A stretch of 64,000 nt of DNA from NCBI RefSeq assembly GCF_000152825.2, contig NC_014414.1, forward strand, positions 1,178,001 through 1,242,000, given 5' to 3'. The position numbers were made by a program, and so were the translations under genes. Positions 1 to 8,624 of this stretch are shown piece after piece. The DNA is from Parvularcula bermudensis HTCC2503. GTDB lineage: Bacteria > Pseudomonadota > Alphaproteobacteria > Caulobacterales > Parvularculaceae. Position 1 is the stretch's first letter, and each line of letters starts with the position of its first letter. The notes beneath the pieces were generated by a model that saw only the letters and a list, made by a program, of their open reading frames with translations, was not told where the DNA came from and did not search any database.

Positions 1-103
1 GGCGGATATACGCTCCAAGCGGCATGTCGCCAGCGAGTTCTTCAAGTCTAGCGCGCTCTTCAAAAGTCAGTCTGAGGGAGAAGGGAGGTGTCTTTGCCGT
101 CAT
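1..103 (-). CDS. MobC-like ribbon-helix-helix mobilization protein, N-terminal part
   Basis: The gene runs off the left edge, so only about 34 residues are visible. They begin MTAKTPPFSLRL and continue through FEERARLEELAG to GAYIR. The pattern of a basic N-terminus, a short SLRLT strand, a helix rich in Glu and Arg, and then AYIR is typical of the DNA-binding domain of MobC-type relaxosome accessory proteins. The same pattern occurs in the decayed mobC copy at 12288-12668, which supports the reading. The start ATG is at 103-101. A toxin-antitoxin or other RHH repressor is the main alternative. Confidence 0.5.
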   Translation of the reverse strand, partial: MTAKTPPFSLRLTFEERARLEELAGDMPLGAYIR

Positions 104-406
104 CGCGCCACCCCGCAAATGTCCCGTTCGGGGGCATTTGCAGGGATTTGGATTGCGCTAAGCACCTGATTCCATTGAGCGAGAATATCGAACAAGGTGT
201 TCGAACTTTCTCCTCCTAGGTGCGCCATTTTCCAAATATAAATAAGTAATTTGAGTTGGGACGACCTTCAGTAGCACCTTGCTCAATAGTGGTGATCAGT
301 TGGTCAGAAAACAGAGACCGCCGCATAGGATTGTGTTGGGCTCGGTACGACGTTCCAGACAGGCGCATACGATTTAGCTCGGATCGCGCGCGACTGCTAA
401 CCAATT
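104..406. other. Intergenic region without a supported gene
   Basis: Apart from the palindrome at 115-141, I see no coding pattern with a credible start or family signature. Short open frames on both strands have unlike composition and no ribosome site. Confidence 0.5.
115..141. promoter_or_regulatory. Palindrome upstream of the MobC-like gene (candidate operator or oriT stem)
   Basis: The arms GCAAATG and CATTTGC pair perfectly, and CCC/GGG pairs extend the stem toward a TTCG-type loop, with one unpaired T in the left arm. It lies just upstream of the MobC-like start. RHH proteins often bind such repeats, and oriT regions next to mobC carry them. The function is inferred. Confidence 0.4.
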
Positions 407-1270
407 TCACGCGTCGATATCAGCCAAGAAACCGAGAAGGTCGTCGTGAAAACGTTCCGGAACCTCAAGGTGAGGCCAATGTCCGACACCATCGTAAGTG
501 ACGACGCGTTGATCTGGCTGGGCGTCACCTAGAAAGGTATCGAACATTCGCTTGCGGCTGGATGGTTCGTCATCACCCAGGATCGCGAGTGAAGGGACTC
601 GCACCTTGCTCCCGCATTCTGGTGGCAGCGGACGCCCAAGGCGGGCATGCCGATAATGGGCAACTGCCGCCGCGGCCCGATTTGTAGGGCTAAGGGCAGA
701 CTTAACGCGCTCCATATGTGCTTCTGGCACATGCCAGTTCGGGCTCCACTTCCGGTAGCATGACTCTACAAAGGCAAGGTTCCGGCGGCGCAGCCACCAG
801 CGGGCAATCGGCCCCCACGCAAGATACAGATTGTGCGGGCGCGCCAGCAGCTCACGAAGACTTGCGTGCACATAACGTGAAGGAGCAATCGCCAGCGCAA
901 CAACGAATGCAACTCGTTCCGACCAGAGCGCCGCTGCCGCCCACGCTACAGATGCTCCCCAATCATGACCGATGATGCCGAAGCGCCCCAAACCAAGTGC
1001 ATCAGCGAGCGCTGCGACGTCCTCCGCAATCGTCGCGACAGAATAGTCGCCATCGGCGGCAAGGCTGCTCGGTCGATAGCCACGCAAATGAAGGGCGATG
1101 GCGCGAAAGCCGGCATCGGCCAATACAGGCAAAGTATCGTCCCAGGTTTCAGCGGTATCGGGAAATCCATGTAGAAGCAGCACTGGCAGCCCGTCGCCGC
1201 ATTCCCTAACAGCCAGGGATTGGTTGCCCACGGTGAATGTTCGCGTCGTGATGAAGTAAGGTTCTTCCAC
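407..1270 (-). CDS. Alpha/beta hydrolase, epoxide hydrolase-like
   Basis: 287 residues, the full length of the epoxide hydrolase/haloalkane dehalogenase group. The oxyanion motif HGFP is at about 34-37. The nucleophile elbow GHDWGAS is at 101-107 with Asp103 as predicted nucleophile. A late Asp lies in GDDEPS (about 225) and the catalytic His in GHWPH (about 264). Asp in the elbow favours epoxide or haloalkane hydrolysis over esterase activity. No signal peptide is seen, so it is probably cytoplasmic. It follows a second hydrolase (1296-2123) after 25 bases on the same strand, and the two are probably one transcript. The substrate cannot be read from the sequence. Confidence 0.85.
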   Translation of the reverse strand: MEEPYFITTRTFTVGNQSLAVRECGDGLPVLLLHGFPDTAETWDDTLPVLADAGFRAIALHLRGYRPSSLAADGDYSVATIAEDVAALADALGLGRFGIIGHDWGASVAWAAAALWSERVAFVVALAIAPSRYVHASLRELLARPHNLYLAWGPIARWWLRRRNLAFVESCYRKWSPNWHVPEAHMERVKSALSPTNRAAAAVAHYRHARLGRPLPPECGSKVRVPSLAILGDDEPSSRKRMFDTFLGDAQPDQRVVTYDGVGHWPHLEVPERFHDDLLGFLADIDA

Positions 1271-1295
1271 TGAGTCTCGCCTCTATAGAATTTGT

Positions 1296-2123
1296 TCAAC
1301 TCGCAGCATCGACATGCGCCGCGATTCGAGTGGCGATGGTGCCAGGGATGTCTTCCATGGAAAAATGGCCGGCGTCAGGAAGAAGCTCGAAGGTCGCGTC
1401 CGGAATCATGTCGGCAAGTCGGGTTCCTACGTCCGGGGCTACCCATCGGTCGTGTTCACCCCACAAGCATTGCGTTGGTATCCTGATTGTGGGGTAGAGG
1501 GTCTCTAGACGCTCAGTGAACGCGAAATCGAAATCCCTAAACGTCTTCACGTAGTGCTCTTGGCCTTCGGTACCGGCCCATTGTTGCAGATAGACGTTGT
1601 ATGCGTCCGGCGCGAGTTTGTGGAAAGTTGCCGTATCGAGATGCGCGCCTACCATGGCCAAATGCACGTATTCAGGCAGTTCCTGAAAGACATCAGGGTT
1701 GTCACGCACCAAATGGGCATAGGGTGTGCCCCACGGGTTAAGAGACACGGCGTCCAGAATCGTGAGGCTCTTGGCGGCAACTCCTTCGATGAGATGCGCA
1801 CCCAGCACTGTGGCGCCGCCGAAGTCGTGTCCAACGAGATGGGGGTGCCTTATGTCGCAATGCTGGCAAAGTGCCGATAGCGTGGCCGCATGACTCCGCA
1901 GCCTCTTATCCTGCTCAGGATTACCCTGTGATTGCCCGTAGCCGACAAGGTCATAGACGAGGACATTGAAACGCTCGGCGAGACGGTGCGCCACGTGCCG
2001 CCAGATGTAAGACGTACTGGGAGTCCCGTGCACGAGAACCACAGGCTCCCCTTTGCCAGCGGACCCGTAGGAGATTGTTCCCTGCTCAGTTTCATACCGC
2101 TTGTCGAGAATTATCCCGCTCAT
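1296..2123 (-). CDS. Alpha/beta hydrolase, haloalkane dehalogenase/epoxide hydrolase-like
   Basis: 275 residues. Visible motifs are HGTPS (32-36, oxyanion hole), GHDFGG (98-103, nucleophile Asp100), GEHDRW (acidic residue) and GHFSMED (catalytic His). Trp near the acid and Asp as nucleophile fit dehalogenase-like or epoxide hydrolase-like enzymes. It is the first gene of a two-hydrolase minus-strand unit and is divergent from a LysR regulator that starts at 2231, a layout in which the regulator commonly controls the divergent enzyme gene. The exact substrate is unknown. Confidence 0.85.
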   Translation of the reverse strand: MSGIILDKRYETEQGTISYGSAGKGEPVVLVHGTPSTSYIWRHVAHRLAERFNVLVYDLVGYGQSQGNPEQDKRLRSHAATLSALCQHCDIRHPHLVGHDFGGATVLGAHLIEGVAAKSLTILDAVSLNPWGTPYAHLVRDNPDVFQELPEYVHLAMVGAHLDTATFHKLAPDAYNVYLQQWAGTEGQEHYVKTFRDFDFAFTERLETLYPTIRIPTQCLWGEHDRWVAPDVGTRLADMIPDATFELLPDAGHFSMEDIPGTIATRIAAHVDAAS

Positions 2124-2187
2124 TTCGTCCTCCAGCGTCTTCGGTTATCGCCGAAGAGAGTAGATTGAAGTAGAGACGAGAACGATA

Positions 2188-2206
2188 AGTAATAGTTTTC
2201 TATACT
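2188..2206. promoter_or_regulatory. Near-palindrome between LysR gene and hydrolase (candidate LysR site)
   Basis: AGTAATAG and CTATACT flank a TTTT centre. The core ATAG-N4-CTAT is symmetric. It lies in the 107-base divergent promoter region, where a LysR-type regulator would bind. TATACT at 2201-2206 could also serve as a -10 element for the LysR gene. Confidence 0.35.
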
Positions 2207-2230
2207 GTTTGCATTTGCTAAAGTGTCTGC

Positions 2231-3133
2231 GTGCTTGAAAATATCCCATCGCTTCAGGCTTTGCGGGCCTTCGTTTCCGTCGCCGAACTGGGCGGCGTTC
2301 GTTCAGCGGCGCGGGAGTTGCATGTCAGCGAGGCCGCGCTGAGTCAGCATCTGCGACGGCTTGAAGAGCGGTTGGGCAAACGCTTGTTCGAGAAAACCGG
2401 TCGTGGATTACGCTTGACGGAACTCGGTAGGCGATATCTTCAAATGCTGTCTGAACCGCTTGCCGAAATCAGTCGAGCGACTGAGCTGGTCTCAGATTCC
2501 CGGAGCGTGAAACCCATTTCCGTCACGCTGGCACCGACATTGGCGACTTTGTGGCTGATCCCACAGCTTGCCCAACTCGAAGCCGATCTCCCCGGTGTTG
2601 ACATCAAGATAATCTCGTCGACAGCATTACTTGATCTTGGGCGACACGACATTGACATCGCCATCCGTCAACTTCCCAACCATGCGCTCACACCAGATAC
2701 GGAGGTTCTCTTTCCGGAAGCGGCCTTCCCTGTTTGTACGCCGGCGCTTTTGGACCGGGTAGAATGCTCGGATGGATCTGCCGAGTTGGTTCAAAAAGCG
2801 CGACTTTTGCACAACGCCAGCCACCCGAAAGAGTGGGCAGATTGGTCTGCGGCCATTGGCGGGATAGATAAGCTGTCCAGCAACCATCACTGGATGGAGG
2901 ATTCGGCGATGGTACTTGAAGCTGCTGCACATTCTTACGGAGTTGCAATCGGACGCCGCCCCCTTGTCGACAACTATCTTGCAACTAAGCGTCTGATCGC
3001 GCCGTTTGGAACTGACTACCCGACTAATTGGTCCTATGTACTCATTCGGGGGCAAGCCGGCGCGAAACCGGACAGGACCGATAGATTGATTGTCTGGTTT
3101 CGACGACAAGTAAAAACTAGAAATAGCCAATAG
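2231..3133 (+). CDS. LysR-family transcriptional regulator
   Basis: 300 residues with the LysR layout: an N-terminal winged helix-turn-helix (LQALRAFVSVAELGGVRSAA, then ELHVSEAALSQHLRRLEERL) and a C-terminal effector-binding domain. The wording of the HTH and of the GRRPLV stretch near the end resembles GcvA-like members. The start is GTG at 2231. It is divergent from the two alpha/beta hydrolase genes and is likely their regulator. The ligand is unknown. Confidence 0.9.
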   Translation: MLENIPSLQALRAFVSVAELGGVRSAARELHVSEAALSQHLRRLEERLGKRLFEKTGRGLRLTELGRRYLQMLSEPLAEISRATELVSDSRSVKPISVTLAPTLATLWLIPQLAQLEADLPGVDIKIISSTALLDLGRHDIDIAIRQLPNHALTPDTEVLFPEAAFPVCTPALLDRVECSDGSAELVQKARLLHNASHPKEWADWSAAIGGIDKLSSNHHWMEDSAMVLEAAAHSYGVAIGRRPLVDNYLATKRLIAPFGTDYPTNWSYVLIRGQAGAKPDRTDRLIVWFRRQVKTRNSQ

Positions 3134-3323
3134 AATTATTAGCCCTTGTTTGGTATCTCTGCTGTACCGGATATTCGTATAATCACTGCGTAAAGCGTTG
3201 AGACTGAACTCTGCTTCGTTTTCGGTAGGGCTTCAGAGAAAGTCCTAAAAACCAATTTTAGGCGGTTATTTTCTCTGACACGCCTTGTCGTATACGGCGT
3301 TTAGTGTGTCTCATTAAGCGGAC

Positions 3324-3797
3324 TTAACAGCTCTCGGACATTTGCTCGCTTGAGGGATATTTGATGCTAGCCGCCTGCCTTGCGATCTCAGGGACGTCCA
3401 AACTTAGCGCAAGCTTTGCGTCGTTCAGCTCTTCCATGCCGAACCATCTGGCTTCGAGCGCGTCGTCGCCTGCAACCGGATCGCCCGAAACCCACCGGCA
3501 TAGCACTGCTATCAGGACGAAATGCTGGCGCAGTCTGCCATCCTCGTCATAATCGAAGGCATCGACGGCGGTGAAAGCCTGCAATGCTTCACCTTCAATA
3601 GCGGTCTCCTCGTGGAGTTCGCGGACGGTTGCCTGTGTCAGTGTTTCGCCTGACTCGATCTTACCACCTGGGAAGCCCCAGCGCCCGGCATCAGGTGGAT
3701 TAGCTCTGCGGACTAGAAGGATGCAGCCTTCACGAATTACGACAGCAATGGTGGCTGCGACGGGGCGCTCAGGTCGTGTGTTCATTGGGCCGTCCAT
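3324..3797 (-). CDS. NUDIX hydrolase
   Basis: 157 residues. The Nudix box is clear: G-x5-E-x7-R-E-L-x-E-E, within GGKIESGETLTQATVREL. The Gly usually found after EEx is Ala here (EETAI), a conservative change seen in some active members. The N-terminal AATIAVVIREGCILLVRR and WGFPGG fit the MutT/ADP-ribose pyrophosphatase-like fold. It would hydrolyse a nucleoside diphosphate linked to another group, but the substrate is not readable. A second ATG four codons downstream (3785) could also be the start. It has no operon partner. Confidence 0.85.
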   Translation of the reverse strand: MDGPMNTRPERPVAATIAVVIREGCILLVRRANPPDAGRWGFPGGKIESGETLTQATVRELHEETAIEGEALQAFTAVDAFDYDEDGRLRQHFVLIAVLCRWVSGDPVAGDDALEARWFGMEELNDAKLALSLDVPEIARQAASIKYPSSEQMSESC

Positions 3798-3954
3798 TTC
3801 GCCAAGTACTGATCAAATATGAGCATTGTTAGTCCTGCACGATGGGCCGGACAGTCCACGCCGCAGAGCTGCGCAGAGATATACTCCCACAGTTGAGGCA
3901 GTCTGCGAATTAGTTCGGCTCATCTTTCCAGGCTAAGACACCTCATAGATCTTG

Positions 3955-4743
3955 CTAACTCAGCGTGCCGGTGCTTCGGCAGGTTATCCAGGCATCTAGT
4001 TCCTTACACGTGTCATTACTTCCGGCGATACGAGCGAACTGCTGGACTTCGATCTCGAGCGCTTCAGCGATCGGTAAATTGATGCCTCTGGTCACGGCAT
4101 GCAGTATCGCAGAGATCACCGTCGATGAATGGCGCAGTATGTGTTCCGCCATCTCGAAAGCGCTCTCGAGGACGGCCTCAGGTGGAACGACCCGGTTTAT
4201 CAGGCCGATTTCGCAGGCCCGTTCGGCCGTGAACGGATCTCCAGTAAGTAGAAATTCGAGCGCGCGTTTCCGGCCCGCTAACCGCGACAATCTCTGGGTG
4301 CCTCCAAATGTTGGCGTGATGCCTATGCTAATTTCCGGCTTTGCAAACAGAGCGTCTTCTGAAGCGACAGCTAGGTGGACGGACTCCGTAATCTCGCACC
4401 CGCCGCCGAACGCCAACCCATTGACGGCGGCGATCACCGGCTTCGGAAAATTTTCAAACCGGGACGTCATCGCCTGTCCCCGCCGGACGAAATCCTTGAT
4501 GGCGACATTCGTCCCGGCACGAATGCTGTCCGAGAATTCGTGTATATCCGCGCCAGCTGAGAAAGCGCGATCACCCGCACCAGTTACAATAACAGCACGA
4601 ATCTCTGGGTCATCTTCAATTTCGTTCAAGAGCTCGAGTAGGCGATCGTTGGTTTCGTAGTTTAAGGCATTGAGTTTCTCGGGCCGATTTAGAGTCAATA
4701 GCGCAATGCCGTGTCGATCCTTCCTGATTACGCAATCGGTCAT
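3955..4743 (-). CDS. Enoyl-CoA hydratase/isomerase family (crotonase) protein
   Basis: 262 residues, standard crotonase length. The oxyanion-hole segments are SAGADIHEF (62-70) and AFGGGCE (111-117). Both acidic residues used by hydratases are present: Glu117 in GGGCE and Glu137 in AKPEISIG. The conserved GGTQRL follows. This predicts hydration of a 2-enoyl-CoA, perhaps in fatty acid or aromatic degradation. It stands alone, without beta-oxidation partners nearby. The C-terminal end is Cys- and Ser-rich and less conserved than usual. Confidence 0.88.
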   Translation of the reverse strand: MTDCVIRKDRHGIALLTLNRPEKLNALNYETNDRLLELLNEIEDDPEIRAVIVTGAGDRAFSAGADIHEFSDSIRAGTNVAIKDFVRRGQAMTSRFENFPKPVIAAVNGLAFGGGCEITESVHLAVASEDALFAKPEISIGITPTFGGTQRLSRLAGRKRALEFLLTGDPFTAERACEIGLINRVVPPEAVLESAFEMAEHILRHSSTVISAILHAVTRGINLPIAEALEIEVQQFARIAGSNDTCKELDAWITCRSTGTLS

Positions 4744-5113
4744 GGCACCACCTTGTTTGTTTTGAATTTACCGACTCTTTTTTTGCCAGGCGTACTACGA
4801 TTGAAATCAATACAAGCGGACTCAACGCGGCAAGTCTGGCGATATAGCCCTTTGCGAGCGTTGTTGAGACTCAATGAATACAACCTCAACCTCTCGAAAC
4901 GAATTCATACTTTTTGATGGAGGCGGCCAAAGTTATTGCATGGATTGTTGGGGGGGCGACGACTAAAAACCCTCTCAAATTATGGACTTGCTGCTTCATC
5001 CGACCGTCGGCGGTTTTCGCCATCGGCTATTGTCCGGGTTTTTATTGAGAAGGCTGCAAACAGCAATCTGTCTGTAGCTTGGGCAGCACAGCGCAAACCC
5101 TTTGGGCCGAGAA
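4744..5113. other. Intergenic region without a supported gene
   Basis: About 370 bases between the crotonase start and the GFA-family relic. It is AT-rich in its first half with several T runs. No family-like coding sequence or clear structured element was recognised. Confidence 0.45.
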
Positions 5114-5527
5114 ATGGAAAATACGCCGACCATAGATCAAATAATAGGTTCCTGCCTCTGCGGTGCCTCTCGGTACATAACCTTCGCGGCGCCGATCAAT
5201 ATTCGAGCCTGTCACTGTCATATCTGTCAGAAAGCAACTGGCGCGCCGTACTACGCCCGTATCCTTGTGCCATAGTCTTCAGTTGAGATATCGGGGCCGG
5301 TCACCTGGTATCCGTCATCCGAAGATCTGCGCCGCGGCTTTTGTGCTCTATGTGGGACAACGATGTTCAGTGAGCGCCGCAGTCAAAATGTAATAGGACT
5401 GACGCACGGAAGCTTAGACAAGCCGGACAAATATCCCCCTGCAGAACATATTTGGACGTCGAGCAAGCAGGCGTGGGTTCCGATCGACGATAAACTGACA
5501 CAATACTCGGAAGGAGCGCCTTCGTGA
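5114..5527 (+). pseudogene. GFA/CENP-V family (glutathione-dependent formaldehyde-activating-like) gene with an in-frame amber stop
   Basis: From ATG 5114 the frame reads 137 codons in the style of the GFA/CENP-V family: GSCLCGA, then ACHCHICQKATGAPYYA, WYPSSEDLRRGFCALCGTTMF and a C-terminal HIWTSSKQAWVP. The paired Cys motifs (CxC, CxCxxC, CxxC) are the expected zinc ligands. The frame is interrupted by TAG at 5273-5275 (codon 54), just after the first zinc cluster. One base change (CAG to TAG) would explain it. The frame ends at TGA 5525-5527, overlapping the GTG start of the next gene, so the pair was once an operon. Recent nonsense mutation is more likely than readthrough. Confidence 0.75.
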
Positions 5528-6444
5528 AATTGAATAGCGCCAAGGCAATTTTGGCAGGCGGTCTCGCGATGGGGCTGGCGTCAGGGTGCGCCGCCTCGTC
5601 GCACGAGAACGCCTCAGGATATGACGCCGTCAGCCAGGACATTGTGTCAGTGGACCAACTCTATCCGCCTTCGATTGTTGAGTTGAGTTTCGACAGTCAT
5701 GGATCTCGCTTGAACGGGCATATCTACCTTGCGAATGGTCCGGGGCCACATCCAACAGCCATACTGCTTCACGGGTATCCTGGCACCGAGAGAAATCTCG
5801 ATATCGCTCAGGCTTTGCGTCGCGCTGGGATCAATGTTCTGTTTTTCCATTATCGTGGCACATGGGGCAGTGAGGGTGAGTTCTCAGTTATCCAGGTGGT
5901 CGAGGACGTGGCGACCGCGCTCGATGTGCTACGTACGCGCACTCAGGAGTATCGTGTTGACCCAGAACGCTTGGCACTGATCGGCCATTCCATGGGCGGC
6001 TTCGCCGCGCTTCAAGGCGCGGCGCAAGATAACGCCGTCCGTTGTGTAGTAGGTATCGCAGCCGCTGACTTTGGCTCGGATGAGGGTGTTTTCAACGCAG
6101 AAAGCGAAGCCGGACGTGCCCTTGATACTTATTCGGATAACCTTCAAATGTTGCAAGGCTGGTCCAGTGACAAATTTCGCGCCGAAATAAGTAAAAATCG
6201 TGAGTCGTTCAGTCTACCCGGATTAGCACCAAGGCTTGCGGGGAAATCCGTCCTGTTGATTGCCGGTAAGAATGATCAAGCCGTTCCGCCGCCCTTGTTT
6301 CATGATCGTTTGGTCGCAGCCTATAGCGAGCAGAAGCATATCGATATGACGGAAATAACTATTCCTGGCGATCATGCATTTTCGTGGTCACGGGTACTTC
6401 TCACGCAGACTGTCGTCGACTGGACTAAGCAATGCGTCGATTGA
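5524..6444 (+). CDS. Alpha/beta hydrolase lipoprotein, dienelactone hydrolase/peptidase-like
   Basis: 306 residues. The N-terminus is a lipoprotein signal: basic start, hydrophobic run and lipobox LASGC with Cys22, so it should be attached to a membrane facing the periplasm. The hydrolase core shows HGYPGT, FFHYRGTWGSEGEF, GHSMGG (nucleophile Ser near 155), AGKNDQAVPP (Asp) and GDHAFSW (His). The GTG start at 5524 is preceded by GGAAGGAG at good spacing. It overlaps the stop of the GFA relic, so the two genes were co-transcribed. The substrate is unknown. Confidence 0.85.
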   Translation: MKLNSAKAILAGGLAMGLASGCAASSHENASGYDAVSQDIVSVDQLYPPSIVELSFDSHGSRLNGHIYLANGPGPHPTAILLHGYPGTERNLDIAQALRRAGINVLFFHYRGTWGSEGEFSVIQVVEDVATALDVLRTRTQEYRVDPERLALIGHSMGGFAALQGAAQDNAVRCVVGIAAADFGSDEGVFNAESEAGRALDTYSDNLQMLQGWSSDKFRAEISKNRESFSLPGLAPRLAGKSVLLIAGKNDQAVPPPLFHDRLVAAYSEQKHIDMTEITIPGDHAFSWSRVLLTQTVVDWTKQCVD

Positions 6445-6804
6445 CGGAAAACAAACCTCACTGCACTGAAACCCACGACGCCCTTAAAATCTGCTATCGA
6501 CCGGCACGCTAAATTGCAGAATTGCGTACGTCTAGAATGTGTTTCGGGGACAGATATTACTCCGTCATACGGTCACTCTCGTCTCGGTTTATTTCAGCCA
6601 CACCATTCAGAGCTAGCTCTGAGGTGACACAGGCCGAAGCGACTTTGCGTAATCCTAATCGTGAGTGGGTTCACGGACTCTCTTCAAAAAGTCTGATCAC
6701 GTTCATCACAAAGGTTGAAGGAGAGCTGGCGCTTCGGCGCTTTTGCTTTTTGGACTGGCAGAGTATCAATGACGTTGAATGTTACAGCGTCAGTGTCAAT
6801 AAAC
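6445..6804. other. Intergenic region without a supported gene
   Basis: 360 bases between a convergent-free hydrolase end and a LysR gene on the same strand. No coding pattern with a good start and no strong hairpin was seen. It probably holds the LysR promoter. Confidence 0.4.
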
Positions 6805-7728
6805 ATGAACAGAAATGCTCCCATCCGGGATCTCGATCCCTCGCTTCTTCGGGCGTTTGTGTCGATTGTCGACGCCGGTACGTTTGCGCGGGCGGCCGCC
6901 CGTCTAAATCGAACTCAGTCGGCTCTCAGCATGCAGGTGAAACGGCTTGAAGACGTTGTTGATGCGACGCTCTTTGATCGAAACAACCGTCCGCCGACGC
7001 TGACAATCGCCGGCGAGAAGCTGCTTGCCTACGCTAGGGAGATCGTTGCCGTCAACGACGCCGCACTGGAAAGTCTGCGTTCGGACAAGCTGTCAGGGCG
7101 GGTGAGGCTGGGTTTGATGGAGGACTTCGCCACCTTTCACCTGCCCCCCATGCTTTCCAAGTTCAGAAGGCTGTTTCCCGATGTTCTGATTGAAGTCGAA
7201 ACCGGGCTGACGTCGGAGCTCAAGGAGATGGTCGGTGCGCGGTTCGACGCCGTGATCGTCATGACGCCCGAAAACGGCACAGAGGGCGAATTCCTCTATC
7301 GGGGAAAACCGCTTTGGGGCGGCGCACCCGGTGTCGATCCGGTCACGCATGAAGTCCTGCCTCTCGCCCTCTACTGGCCCGGCTGCTTCTTTCGCAAATG
7401 GGCGACCGAGGCGCTCGATAGAGCAGAAAGGCGCTGGCATGCTCAACTCATCGCGAACAGCATCGGCGCCGTCGCCGCCGAGGTGCGCGAAGGCGGGTGT
7501 GTTTCTGTTTTCAAAGACCTGACCTGGCCGGAAGGGCTTTGCAGGCTTGGGTGCGCTGATGGATTGCCGGATCTTCCAAATTATGAGCTAAGGCTCCTCC
7601 GCGCGCCTTCCGCAGACAGAGGTGCCGCGAAAGCGTTCGCAGATTTCCTTGGCGAGGAAGTTCGGAGCCTGCATTCCGATCTGGATCAGCGACCGGCGTT
7701 AACGGTTGTCAAATCCGAAAGGTGCTGA
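6805..7728 (+). CDS. LysR-family transcriptional regulator
   Basis: 307 residues from ATG 6805. The N-terminal HTH reads LLRAFVSIVDAGTFARAAARL, then RTQSALSMQVKRLED, followed by the linker helix and a substrate-binding domain of the usual length. In-frame ATGs upstream (6715 and 6769) are possible, but the chosen one places the HTH about ten residues from the start as is normal. A LysE-type exporter gene lies 293 bases downstream on the same strand, and regulation of it is possible but not shown. Confidence 0.88.
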   Translation: MNRNAPIRDLDPSLLRAFVSIVDAGTFARAAARLNRTQSALSMQVKRLEDVVDATLFDRNNRPPTLTIAGEKLLAYAREIVAVNDAALESLRSDKLSGRVRLGLMEDFATFHLPPMLSKFRRLFPDVLIEVETGLTSELKEMVGARFDAVIVMTPENGTEGEFLYRGKPLWGGAPGVDPVTHEVLPLALYWPGCFFRKWATEALDRAERRWHAQLIANSIGAVAAEVREGGCVSVFKDLTWPEGLCRLGCADGLPDLPNYELRLLRAPSADRGAAKAFADFLGEEVRSLHSDLDQRPALTVVKSERC

Positions 7729-8021
7729 GTGCATATGCACGAATACCTGAAATCATAAATCTTCTATGCCAGCCCCTTCGAAATACGGGGGCTATATCAC
7801 ATATTGATGAATCCGGATTCTTGATGCGAAGTGCTGAGGTGGTCAGCCAGAAGTATTGAACGAACACTTCGGTATTATTGATTTTAATCTGAATTCTATC
7901 GTATGGACTAGTATTGTTAGAACCTGCACAACATTCACATCTTAAGAGTTGGTGTGGATGATCACTGGCGCGCAGTTCTGCTGCCTCATCCGCCGACAGC
8001 TTGTCACAAGGTCGATGTGTT

Positions 8022-8566
8022 ATGACGGCGGCGCTGACGGGGTTTTCCCTATTTTTGAGCTTGATTTTCGCAGTCGGCCCGCAAAACGCATTTGTCTTAC
8101 AGCAAGGTATACGCCGCGAACATGTTTTAGCAACGGTTCTCGCCTGCGCTGTGTCGGACACTATTTTGATTTTCGCTGGAATCGCCAGCTTTGGCGTTAT
8201 CGTAACTCAGGCGCCTTTGGTTGAGCCTTTGCTACGCTATGGCGGTGCAACTTTTCTTATTTACTACGGCTGGACGAAGGCATGGTCTGCGTTGTTTCGA
8301 CGTGAGGTATTGTCATTGTCCGAGACGGCGCCTCAACCGCTGGGTCAGACATTGCTCACCTGCCTTACCATCACGTGGCTCAATCCTTCTGCTTATTTGG
8401 AGACTGTGGTCTTGCTCGGTGCCGCCGCCCCACAAACGGACAGCAGTCTGATGTTCGGTGTCGGCGCAACTGCCGCGTCGTTCATATTCTTTTTCTTCTT
8501 GGGCTTCGGCGCTCGATTGCTGACGCAGTTGTTTCGAAACCCCAATACGTGGCGATTTCTCGATGC
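8022..8566 (+). pseudogene. LysE-family amino acid exporter gene, 5' part, interrupted by an insertion sequence
   Basis: The frame from ATG 8022 gives the LysE/ArgO pattern: ALTGFSLFLSLIFAVGPQNA with the diagnostic GPQNAFVLQQG, four to five hydrophobic helices, and TWLNPSAYLETV with the conserved NP. It runs to RFLDA and stops at the edge of the IS at 8567. The last coding bases, ATGC at 8563-8566, are repeated at 9833-9836 after the IS, and the frame continues there as AVIAVVMWVIAAKLIL. Without the IS the protein would be about 203 residues, the normal LysE length. The truncated product ends in about 17 IS-encoded residues and lacks the last transmembrane helix. Confidence 0.9.
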
Positions 8567-8624
8567 TGGCCTGACCCCACGAGGTGGTCCAACGGTAGCG
8601 TTAGACCTGGCAGGTTAGCGGGGC

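Noticed and set aside
4936-5286. A 116-codon frame overlapping the GFA relic
   Set aside because: The other frame (5114-5527) carries the family motifs; this one has none.
8001-8618. Taking the LysE gene as a normal, complete gene of 205 codons
   Set aside because: The last 17 codons belong to the IS end, and the true C-terminal helix lies beyond the IS at 9833-9885.
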